DNA from: Nematostella vectensis
Taxonomy: Eukaryota > Cnidaria > Anthozoa > Actiniaria > Edwardsiidae
NCBI RefSeq assembly: GCF_932526225.1
Contig: NC_064039.1
Location: forward strand, 15,864,639-15,928,638
DNA length: 64,000 nucleotides
Direction of reading: 5' to 3'
A program made the translations under genes and the position numbers. How positions within the stretch are numbered: position 1 is the first letter of the stretch; each line of letters begins with the position of its first letter. Of the stretch, positions 23,401 through 33,695 are shown one piece after another. Below the pieces are notes generated by a model. It saw nothing but the letters and a program-made list of their open reading frames with translations. It did no database searches and was not told where the DNA came from.

Positions 23401-26202
23401 CGTGCTTAGTGGCCGCTTAACAGAGGTTGGGCCTTATGAAGCCACCGCAAAATGTCAGTCACATCGCTCCTTTACGACAATTTCACTCTCAACAATAACC
23501 TTTCTACTAAAGGGTTCTCAGACCCGACAATGAGATTTCCTAGCCGCTTTATAGAGGCTATAGCAACAGTAAATAATACATTTGGGACTGGAAGAGGGTG
23601 GCCGCGGTCGCTAAATAGAGGTGCGCCCCAAGAACAGTGCATGAGTGACCAATGTTGTAAGACTTATGAAGCACCACGTAATAGATTGTGGGCGCTTAAT
23701 AGGGTCACACTGTAGTTATAAACCCCCTTTTTGCTAATAGTCAGAAACTAGGAAATCTGAATATAGCACGACTTCTACTGTAGAATGTCCAGCTGGAACA
23801 CTAACATCTTTGCTATTGTCAGGTCTATATGGACGATGTTGAGTGCAGTGGAAAGGAAAAAGATATCTCAGAATGTCAGCACAAAATGGAGTGGCAAGGA
23901 AACTGTAATCATTTTGAAGACGTCTCCCTTATTTGCAACGCTCCTAAGTTATTCGGCCATAAGGTGAGTCTCAACTAGAAAAAAAGTAATATTCATATCG
24001 AGGATATAGATAGCATTTACTAGTTTAGACGCCGCACATGGGGCTCATGGGACTCATTTAATACTTCGAATTTATCGTTTCCATTTCAAAATATCTAATT
24101 AATCGTCTCCAAATAAACGCCGCATCTGGATTACGAACAACAGCGTTTAAAAGATCAAATGTTAAAGACATAGACATACACATAGAATTAGGCACGGGCT
24201 TTTAGACAAAGACTGGACACGGGCATGGACATGGGCACATAGACATCGGCACATAGACATCGGCACAGACATCGGCACAAACATCGGCACAGACGTTGAC
24301 GTAGGGCACGAGTATGAACATAGTTCATCCTTTAACCTCAGATGCGCCTGGCTGGTGGATACAACCGCTTTGAAGGCCGCGTGGAGATCTTTATGAACAA
24401 TCGGTGGGGCACTGTGTGCGGTGACACGTGGGAGATGGACGAGGCGACTGTCGTTTGTCGGCAACAAGGTGTTGGCTTCGCTAAAGAGGCTGTGACGTCA
24501 AATATTTTTGGTGTTACTTACCTGCAGATGAGGATGTATGACGTCAAATGCAAGGTAAAATTACGCCTGTTGATATGGATTATTTAAAAGAATTAATGGT
24601 ATCTGTGGTAACGTTTATGCTCGTTGGGCTATTTCAGGGGAATGAAAGATCTCTCTATCACTGTGGTTACTCTGAAGTATCCAAGTGCAAGACTGGCAGA
24701 ACAGCTGGCGTCATATGCAGTCAAAGTGAGTTTTTTTCTATTATAATCAAAATGTGTATTGGCTTTGTCACACAAACTGTCAAGTCTGCTGTACACAAAT
24801 GAGAGAAAAACAAAAAACAAAAATCCTACAAGAAAGAATAAAGGTTGTAAGGGCTAGCTAATATTTTTCTTATGCACCAGTTATAACACCAGTTATAACA
24901 GCATATTACCAGTAGTCATCATTATCAAGATTATTGCATGACGGCTATTTTCGTTGCCCTGCAGAACTCCCTGATCTGGTCGTCAATGTTGAAGAGCTTG
25001 GCAATAACGAGCACTACCGTGTGGAGCAAATGACCTTGGGTAGCCTGACGTGTGCGTATGAAGAGAACTGCCTATCTTCTTCCTCGAACCTACTCTGGGA
25101 GCATAACAAGGATAGCTACAGGACGTTGTTACGCTTCACAAGTCGAATCGAGAACCGTGGACTTACAGACTTTAGACCTCACATCGATAAGTCACAATGG
25201 GATTGGCACGAGTGTCACAAGCATTTTCACTCCATGGAGGTCTTCAGTACATATGATCTAATAGGTATGTACAACGTAAGACTGCAAAAGTGGGAAGGGA
25301 GGGGGGGTGACAAGCATTAACACTCCATGGAAGTTTTCAGCACCTATGATCTAATAGGTATGTACAATGTAAGACTGCAAGAGTCAAACCATGAAGGTGT
25401 TCTGGACGTAATCTAAGGGGGAGGAGAGAGGGGAGCCAACAATGCTGGGGTTGTTTTCACAGTACTTAGGCTCCTCTAACAGAGTGTCTTTGACATCGCC
25501 AGGAAAGGAAGGTGAAAAGATCGCAGAGGGCCACAAGGCGAGTTTCTGTCTGGAAGACACGGTGTGTGACGCAGGGATCCCGAAGAAGTGGAACTGCACG
25601 GGCGGGGCAGACCAGGGCGTGTCTCCTAATTGTTACGATGTCTACAAGTGGAATATTGACTGTCAGTGGATCGACGTAACAGATATGGCATGGAAATTCG
25701 GGAAATTCTATCTTCGGATAGTCGTCAACCCTAACCGCACAGTCGCTGAGACTGATTATGATAATAACATTGGGATCTGTGAGGTCGACTACTATAACCC
25801 CGTCGTGATATTTTCCAAGTGTCGTCTAGGTAAGCTCGCGCTCGAAATATATCATGAAATTCGTCCCCTTAATGAGAGCTTTTATGTCTCACAAAATTAT
25901 TAAAAGCGTATTGTGGCTCAGTTTGTTATTCAGGAATATAGTGTTGTAGAGAGGGAGATTGTTGTGCATTGTCTTTGGTTCCCATGTTTTTTTTTATGAT
26001 CTCTGATTTAGATCACTGTGAGAGCAAGATTCGTACAAAGGGCGGTAACGGCTATGGCGAGTGCTGTGTTTTCCCCTTCAGTGTCAACGGGACAGAGTAT
26101 ACTTCCTGTGCTACCGGACGACCTGAGCAGCCGGACAGACTCTGGTGTCCGACAACAAGAGACTACGAGAGCGATAATAAATGGGGATATTGCATCCTAT
26201 AG
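17453..26202 (+). CDS. LOXL2-like: Lysyl oxidase-like protein A: 4 SRCR + lysyl oxidase + fibronectin type II
   Basis: Eleven coding exons: 17453-17682, 18359-18557, 19131-19327, 19555-19705, 20459-20668, 23823-23963, 24342-24554, 24638-24725, 24965-25264, 25503-25829, 26012-26202. Frame is continuous; 748 residues (LOXL2 is about 774). A signal peptide (MAFVRVVLLILAVLPTYGLA) precedes four SRCR domains, each encoded by two exons (about residues 25-134, 147-254, 262-370, 378-474). The lysyl-oxidase domain (about 478-686) has the copper motif WDWHECHKHFHS (555-566), the quinone-cofactor lysine in GHKASFC (K588) and the partner tyrosine in YDVY (Y624). Predicted role: secreted amine oxidase acting on matrix lysines. 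The last exon adds a fibronectin type II domain (ECCVFPF, LWCPTT, WGYC), not part of vertebrate LOXL proteins as I know them. The stop TAG abuts a splice donor. Its tandem paralogue starts at 28907. Confidence 0.93.
18291..18366 (+). repeat. Duplicated splice acceptor before exon 2 (gene A)
   Basis: AGCTATTGGTCTTTTCCAG followed by TGATTG occurs at 18291-18315 and again at 18340-18364. The second copy is the real acceptor, continuing TGATTGGTTTGGG into SRCR1. The first is a decoy acceptor with the first six exon bases. Confidence 0.85.
18560..18965. repeat. Degenerate CATCACGTCACGTTA-type repeats, intron 2 (gene A)
   Basis: A low-complexity run of short imperfect units built from ATCACGTCAC, ATTACAT and CGCGTC; it includes a clearer repeat of about 62 bp around 18785-18900. 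It begins soon after the exon 2 donor (which reads GTAAACATGACGTCATCATC), so it may derive from that flank. Confidence 0.7.
19701..20005. repeat. 16-bp array starting at the exon 4 donor (gene A)
   Basis: The exon 4 end and intron start read CGACAGGTAACACACTC. Immediately downstream come many variants of AACAAGTAACGCACTC, keeping the AG-GTAAC/AAG-TAAC core, for about 300 bp. The array appears to have grown from the splice donor. Confidence 0.8.
20633..20814 (+). repeat. 91-bp duplication of the exon 5 end with its donor (gene A)
   Basis: TTCCATGATGCTTGGTATGG through the donor AAGGTAAAC and on to GTGTCATCAAGGG occurs at 20633-20723 and again from 20724. The first copy is the true end of exon 5 (codons for FHDAWYGQSTGK). 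The second repeats the coding bases (QSAGK in the same frame), the donor, and the seed of the following 18-bp minisatellite. Confidence 0.92.
20788..23345. repeat. 18-bp minisatellite, about 140 copies, intron 5 (gene A)
   Basis: Head-to-tail units of AGAGTGTCATCAAGGGTT with limited variants (GGTT/GGCT/GGTG, GTCATC/GTTATC/GTCAACA). Longer patterns repeat: the run of variants including AACAAGAGTGAGAGAGTC occurs at about 21188 and again at about 21668, and the interruption GGGTATCAAGGGTTAG recurs, so higher-order amplification happened too. The unit length is a multiple of 3 with no stop, so an 829-codon open frame (RVSSRV-type hexapeptides) spans it; it lies inside an intron and is not treated as a gene. 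Confidence 0.97.
24185..24300. repeat. Short GACATCGGCACA-type repeats before exon 7 (gene A)
   Basis: About nine imperfect units of 12-18 bp (GGACATGGGCACAT, AGACATCGGCACA) end about 40 bases upstream of the exon 7 acceptor. Confidence 0.75.
25217..25388 (+). repeat. 93-bp duplication of the exon 9 end with donor (gene A)
   Basis: The segment from ACAAGCATT in the copper-motif codons through the donor GATCTAATAGGTATGT and on to AAGACTGCAA is repeated starting at 25310. In the second copy the histidine codons run into TAA. The paralogue has the same duplication in seven further copies at 42186-42800. Confidence 0.92.
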
Positions 26203-27255
26203 GTAAAAGTGACGTAAAATGGGGATATTGCATCCTATAGGTAAGAGTGACGTAACAAATGGGGATATTGCATCCTATAGGTAAGAGTGACGTAAAATGA
26301 GGATATTGCATCCTATAGGTAAGAGTGACGTAAAATGGGGATATTGCATCCTATAGGTAAGAGTGACGTAAAATGGGGATATTGCATCCTATAGGTAAAA
26401 GTGACGTAAAATGGGGATATTGCATCCTATAGGTAAGAATGGCGTAAAATGGGGATATTACATCCTATAGGTAAGAGTGACGTAAAATGGGGATATTGCA
26501 TCCTATAGGTAAGAGTGACGTAACAAATGGGTATATTGCATCCTATAGGTAAGAGTGTCGTAAAATCGGTATATTGCATCCTATAGGTAAGAATGGCGTA
26601 ACAAATGGGTATATTGCATCCTATAGGTAAGAGTGACGTAAAATGGGGATATTACATCCTATAGGTAAGAGTGACGTAAAATGGGTATATTGCATCCTAT
26701 AGGTAAGAATGGCGTACAAATGGGTATATTACATCCTATAGGAAAGAGTGACGTTAAATGGGTATATTGCATCCTATAGGTAAGAATGGCGTAACAAATG
26801 GGTATATTGCATCCTATAGTTAAGAGTGACGTAAAATGGGTATATTGCATCCTATAGGTAAGAGAGACGTAACAAATGGGTATATTGCATCCTATAGGTA
26901 AGAGTGACGTAAAATGGGGATATTGCATCCTATAGGTAAGAGTGACGTAAAATGGGGATATTGCATCCTATAGGTAAGAATGGCGTAACAAATGGGGATA
27001 TTGCATCCTATAGGTAAGAGAGACGTACAAATGGGGATACTGGATCCTATAGGTAAGAGTGACGTAAAATGGGGATATTGCATCCTATAGGTAAGAATGG
27101 CGTAACAAATGGGTATATTGCATCCTATAGGTAAGAATGGCGTAACAAATGGGTATATTGCATCCTATAGGTAAGAGAGACGTACAAATGGGGATACTGG
27201 ATCCTATAGGTAAGAGAGACGTAACAAACGGGGATATTGCATCCTATAGGTAGGA
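26178..27255. repeat. 38-bp array of the last coding-exon end with stop codon and donor (gene A)
   Basis: The end of the last coding exon (TGGGGATATTGCATCCTATAG, minus its first base, with the stop TAG) and the following donor GTAAAAGTGACGTAAA are repeated about 28 times with a period near 38 bp, mostly as CCTATAGGTAAGAGTGACG. Nearly every unit carries the stop codon fused to a near-perfect donor (AG|GTAAGAGT). Variants such as GGGTATATTG and AATGGCG recur in blocks. Confidence 0.95.
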
Positions 27256-27737
27256 ATAAGCAAAGCAAACTTTTGCATTCTAGTTTTAGCTAAGTGGTTA
27301 AAGAAAAGATGAAGCCATAAGCTCTATTTCCATTTGTTGCTACGGATTGCAGGCTCATAGAACGAGCTGAAAATAGCAGTTTCACCTGAATTTTTGATGA
27401 AATAAATAGAAGCTAATATTCCGCCATATGGCAGCCCCTTTTGTTTGGGGGGGAGGGGGGGGGATCAAGACTCTGCTCCTTAGGTTTCCCTTTTTGAAGA
27501 GTTATCGCGTGACGACATTAGAGTCGCGAACTTGTAAATGCAGGTGCAATCCGGTTATGTGCTATAGACCAAAACACGAAACTTTGGTTGGAGAAAGATT
27601 ATAGAAGCTAAGAAGATAGACGCTAAGATAGTCATGTTGTAAGGGTTTATGAGCTGTTTATATTTACAATGGAAGAAGATAGACGCTAAGATGGTGATAT
27701 TGTATGGCTTTTTCAGCTGTTTATATTTGTTTTTCAG

Positions 27738-27825
27738 AAGGCGATGAACAGAGAAGAACGAAAACATCACGGGACCTATATTTCAATGTAATGTAGAGTT
27801 ATCAATAAAACCAGCTAAACTAAGG
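27738..27825 (+). other. Candidate 3'UTR exon and poly(A) signal of gene A
   Basis: TTTGTTTTTCAG at 27726-27737 is a good splice acceptor, and AATAAA follows at 27804-27809. With the donor directly after the stop codon at 26202, this would make a 1.5-kb intron within the 3'UTR. The paralogue has the matching layout at 45684-45792. Confidence 0.55.
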
Positions 27826-28906
27826 ATTCCTGGAACTACTGTGCCGTGTTCACTTCTATTCCGAGTCCCCCCTGTCCGCGAAACCAAGTCCTCAACCCCT
27901 TGTTTGAAGGTGAATCTTGACCAAGAAACCAATTGGAGGAGGATTAAAATTCGGGGGGGGGAGGGGGTACTTTTTACAGCCATTTTGAGTTCTATTTTTA
28001 TTGTAAGATTAGCCTCCTCTGCTGCAAACCAGATAAGAAATATCTTCAATCAGCGAAAGCCTAGATTGATCGTTTTTCATTTTGAAATAAGCCAGACTCT
28101 TTAATGAAAGGTTAAAACTTGTCGACTAATGGCTCTGATAACCTTACATGCTCGCGGTAGGCCAAGGGTATCGCCGATAACATAGCTTGTGTCTCGGTAT
28201 TAATACTTGGCCCACATCATTCCCTTCCCCAGCCAATAGCTGTGCATTGTGCATCACTGAGACTGGTGTTGCTGCTGGAGCGGGTTGATCTCGTCGTAGG
28301 GCGTGGTGCTTCGCGCTAAGAAGCTACCTTGATGCATTGCGCGCGAAGAAGTTTCCTTTTAGCCGAGTCCTCTCAGGCATGCAGCCGATCTGATATCCCA
28401 CAGTCAATTTTTCGACTTTCTAATTTTACGTAATTATTCAATGACTGTAAATGTACGCAAACACATAAAGCAATGCTTTCTGGCGTCGAAATGGCCGCCA
28501 TAGGGGAAGGGTTAGTTTCCCTACCTTGCCCACCCGTTCCAAGGCCACGAACTGATGCGATATCACAGGAAGCCCAAAGGTCCACTACCGGTATAGACAA
28601 TCGCGACGCGAGCGCTAGCGTTGATAGACTATCCTTTACACCATGAAAGACGACCCCTGAAGTAGTAACACAATACAGACCGTCTTTGTATTAATCTTTC
28701 GTGATTAAACCCACGTCACTAGCTGCCCCGAATATTAACTCTTTCTACAACACGCACTCGTCTGTTGAGTCCCAAAGGTGAAAGACTTAGCAGCAAGGGA
28801 ACCGTGTAAGCGAGCATACCCTGTGAGAGTTGGCTTTCTGCTAGCAAAGCTCTCTTCAAATCATCTCCAAACAGGCTGTGACTGTCTCCTCTAGTAAAGT
28901 CACAAC
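27826..28906. other. Intergenic between the two lysyl-oxidase genes
   Basis: About 1.1 kb, with a G run near 27950-27967. It presumably contains the promoter and 5'UTR of gene B. No coding region recognised. Confidence 0.45.
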
Positions 28907-31900
28907 ATGTCAGTTCTGCCAAGGGTACTAGCGCTCCTCATAGTGGGGTGCGCAGTGAGCCCTGTTATTAGCAAGCTGAAGATCAGACTCGTTAACGGCA
29001 AGGAACCGTACATGGGGAAGATCGAGGTTTGGCATGACGATCGCTGGGGAGAGGTCTGTGATCACGGATGGGACTATAAAGGTGCTCGTGTCGTCTGCAG
29101 AATGCTCGGGTATCCGGATGCCATTCGCTTCACGTTTGGGTAAGTACTATAGCTTTGTAGATCAGGACACCCAAGTAATGAACTATCCAGTAAAAGAAAG
29201 TTTTGAATGTTCTTTAAGTTATTGTTTGTCATTTTGGCACATCTTTCTTGTAATGACAAATGTTTGCTTATATAGAATAATTAAAGCTATTAGTTTTCTT
29301 GGGTATACTTTTGCTCTGTAAAGTACCATGAGATTTTGAAATAATGATGATATTTTCAAGTGAAAAAAAACTCATGAAGAAATATAGAGAATAAAAAGGT
29401 TAAGTTGAGGTGACCCCGTTTCGTATCATGTGTCAAAACAAAACACAACAAAATAAGTTAATAAGTAAAAAAAGGTGTTACAACAAATTTGTTATACATC
29501 AATTTTGTTTTAAAGCTAAAATGTAACATGAAGTGCGACCCAATTAAAAAAACTTCTCCTGCATCAATCACAGTACTATCTTTTAAAGTTAGAAATATCT
29601 CTTATTTTCTCGCCTGGCTATTTTCATATAATTGTAAAATTATAATTTAAATAACTTTTAACGATCGTCCCAAATACACAATGCGTCTTCAGTTCCAAAA
29701 TCCAGGGGATGGAATTTAGGACATAAGGGATGCACACATTACAGTGTTGTGACTTGCCTCACAGTAATCTGTACGTATTATCCTGATGACACTCTAATTC
29801 AATATTCTTGCGGTGATTGGCTCACTTGAATGATCGCCTTGTTACGATTGGTTTTCTTGTTATGAACCTTGCAAGTGCTTTGACTAGCTCTTGATATGAT
29901 TCAGCATGTGTAGTGATTGGCTCTCTATAATATTATCCCCTTGTAGCGACTGGCTTTTTGAATCTGGTCTTCTTATAACGATATTGGTTTTCTTATGTAA
30001 TCCCTTTGCAGTGATTGGTTCGGTCGTGGCACAGGCTATTTTTGGCTCGATGACCTCAAGTGTAATGGAACAGAGGACAGTCTTGATGAATGTCCGCGCA
30101 AGCCCTGGGGCGAGACGAATTGCCAAGCCAAAAATATGGCAGGAGTTGTTTGCAAGCAGCACGAAAAAGATTTGATCATTAAACCAAAGACACGCGGTGT
30201 AAGTTGAATGCATATAAAACACCTAACCATAACCAGCTCTCGTTACTACCAGCATCCTAGGTCCCGCATTTTAAGCCAAGCCACGCTATTACGGACAGTC
30301 CAGTCCCACCTAGGGATCGCAATTTACAACCAACCCTCGCTATTACGGACACCTAGGGAACTCAATGTACAACCAACCCTCCCTATTACGGACACCTAGG
30401 GTACTCAATGTACAATCAACCCTTGCTATTACGGACACCTAGGAAACTCAATGTACAATCAACCCTTGCTATTAAGGACACCTAGGAAACTCAATGTACA
30501 ATCAACCCTTGCTATTACGGACACCTAGGAAAATCAATGTACAATCAACCCTTGCTATTACGGACACCTAGGAAAATCAATGTACAATCAACCCTTGCTA
30601 TTACGGACACCTAGGAAAATCAATGTACAATCAACTCTTGCTATTACGGACACCTAGGAAAATCAATGTACAATCAACCCTCGCTTATAACCCGTCATAT
30701 TTCAATCAGCAACCTTTAGAAAGACTGGGCTTGCTACTTCTTTGGACACACACGAGCCAAGGACAAGTGACGGGGAGTTGCTGAAACACTAAAGCAAACT
30801 CATAACAAAGTAGTGTTACCTAAGGTGGAATTGCCCCCACACTAAGGCAAACTCATAACAAAGCAGTGTTACCTAAGGTGGAATTGCCTCCACACTAAAG
30901 CAAACTCATAACAAAGTAGTGTTACCTAAGGTGGAATTGCCTTCACACTAAAGCAAACTCATAACAAAGCAGTGCTACCTAAGGTGGAATTGCCTTCACA
31001 CTAAAGCAAACTCATAACAAAGTAGTGTTACCTAAGGTGGAATTGCCCCCACACTAAGGCAAACTCATAACAAAGCAGTGTTACCTAAGGTGGAATTGCC
31101 TCCACACTAAAGCAAACTCAAAACAAAGTAGTGTTACCTAAGGTGGAATTGCCTTCACACTAAAGCAAACTCATAACGAAGCAGTGCTACCTAAGGTGGA
31201 ATTGCCTCCACACTTAAGCAAACTCATAACAAAGTAGTGTTACCTAAGGTGGAATTGCCTTCACACGGGCGAAATTCACAACAAAACAACTTGACCCAAG
31301 GTGGAGCCTGAGGTTTTGCTTTTTCATATCTTCAAATTGTCGTGAACTCAAATCAGGTACAAAATTGGTCATATCATGTATTTCACGAACTAAAAAACTT
31401 GGATTTTGTACGTGCGTATTGGTGAGCAAAGACGTTTTGACAGATTTGAGACAGATTTCAATCCGTCGCTCAATCAACTCTTCGTTTTTCTTGTTTACTA
31501 ATTTTATTTATCAAGTAATGCAAACTTGAAGCACTAAAGAAATCCATCACATACCCAAAGCTCTGAGTGACGTGGTTAGCCAAAGTTTTGATGGGTGTGT
31601 CGAGAGACCGAGAGTGCAGCTAATCACGAACCCAAACCACAAGCTCTGGGGAACTGCTCGCTATGCTGAGTCATAATGATGAGTTTGTTTCTTAAGAGCC
31701 TCTACATCCTTTTTTGGGATAAGATAATAAACGACCTTTGGTCACATCCGAATCCGTAACATTCTTAATATTACTTTGTCTCGTCTACAAGTTATATCTC
31801 TTAGAATTATTTAAAAGTATTGATGGAAAAACACCATTCGCTTGGGTTAGACTTCGGTCGTAGCTCTATTAAATTCAATATTCATTGTCATCCGTGTCTT

Positions 31901-33560
31901 CTAACATTTTGTAAAGCCAAACAATGCTAGCACGTCAAGAGTGTAAACCACTACCATCCCTGCTTCAATACGCTGTGAAAAAAAAAAAGCATCATTATCA
32001 GGTTTTTATACTTAAAACATACCAAATACCTTTTTTGTGTAAAACAAAAGCAGTAATAATCATCACTATCAACATCATAATCATCATCGTCCATTGCCTC
32101 CCAGCTTTTAGCATGCCATGTTCGTTGATTTAATCCGTTAAAGTACACGGCTACTTGGTATTTTGCAGTTGCGTGATGTCTCGCATACAGTCGATTGACT
32201 TCGCATAACTAGCTGCTAATATATGCAGCTAGGCGCTTCAGTGGATTTTACCCATGCTTACCAGGGCCGTAGCAGGAAATGACCAAAAGGGACGTGGCTG
32301 TTCCCCTAATACTCCCGCTACTTTATCGCCTTTTTTGGCGTTAGCAGACACTGTCTGGTATTTTGCTTGCACAGTCAGCACCCCATGTGTTATAAGTAAA
32401 AGGTGGTATTCAGATATGGGCCTTTTGGCTTAAGCTATGTAATCAGAAGGAGGATAAACAATTCTACACAAAGGTAAAACCTGGAAATGATGATGGACGC
32501 CCATGTTGCCTATGGCAACAAGAAAATGACCAGTGAATAAAACAATAATTTGCATGCTCAAACACGGCTATGTTTTTGTGCTTGTAGCTCTCAGAGCTTC
32601 CTGTACGATTAGTGGGACCTATTGAAAACGACCAGATCAGAGAAGGTATTTTGCAAATCAAGGTGAATGGGGAATGGGGATACGTATGTCCAAAGTTTTG
32701 GATACACATGAATTCGCGGGTGGCCTGTGGTATGCTTGGGTTCAAGGACTACATCAAGACGCCTATGAGAGTACTTTCAGCAAGGTGAGTACTTTGTGTA
32801 AGAAGCATATTTATGCATATTTTCTTTGTATTCACGATCTCCCACCAACAGTCATCATCATCACCACAAACACCATCACCATCACCACCACTATCATCAT
32901 TGCCATCACTACCACCATCACCATCATCACCACCACCATCATCATCACAATTATCATCATCACCATCATCACAATCACCAACACCACCACTATCATCATT
33001 GCCATCACCACCATCACCATCATCACCACCACCACCACTGCAACTGCCTCCCGCCGCCGCAAACAAAATTAACAACAACATTTTTATCTATCAAAGGGCA
33101 AAAGGAAAACCACCATTGGGCGCAAAAGCAAGGTGAGCACTTCATATAAGAAGCGCTTAGATTGGTCTTAATCATCATCATCCTTATCATCACTATCTCT
33201 ATCATCATCATTATAACTATCACCTTCGTGGTTGCCATGACTACCAAGCCATTATCATCATCGTCAATCATTTATAATCATGATCACCAGCAGCGTGATG
33301 ACCACCCGGTGCTTTTATTATTGTCATCGCCATCATAACCCGTTAGCGTGTCATTTTGATCATTTCTCTCACAAAGGGCAAGAGCAAGACCATTATCGGC
33401 CACAGAGGAAGTTCAACAAGATGACAGGTGGGCGAGCAAGCGAATAATCTCTAGTAATTTACAGTAATTGAGCTAACTAAATATTGTGATGCGATGCCAA
33501 ACAAATCCACAATTATGGATAAGGCACTGCTTCTTTTTATTTATTTGTTTGTTTATTTAG

Positions 33561-33638
<78 letters not shown>

Positions 33639-33651
33639 GTTATTATTATTA

Positions 33652-33695
<44 letters not shown>

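Noticed and set aside
30280..31268. CRISPR-like array of regular repeats
   Set aside because: Repeats are contiguous, without unique spacers of constant length, in an intron of an animal gene; they are ordinary minisatellites.
32749..33149. Poly-His, poly-Ser/Pro and poly-Asp/Gly open frames on both strands
   Set aside because: They arise from the CAT/CAC triplet microsatellite in intron 3 of gene B.
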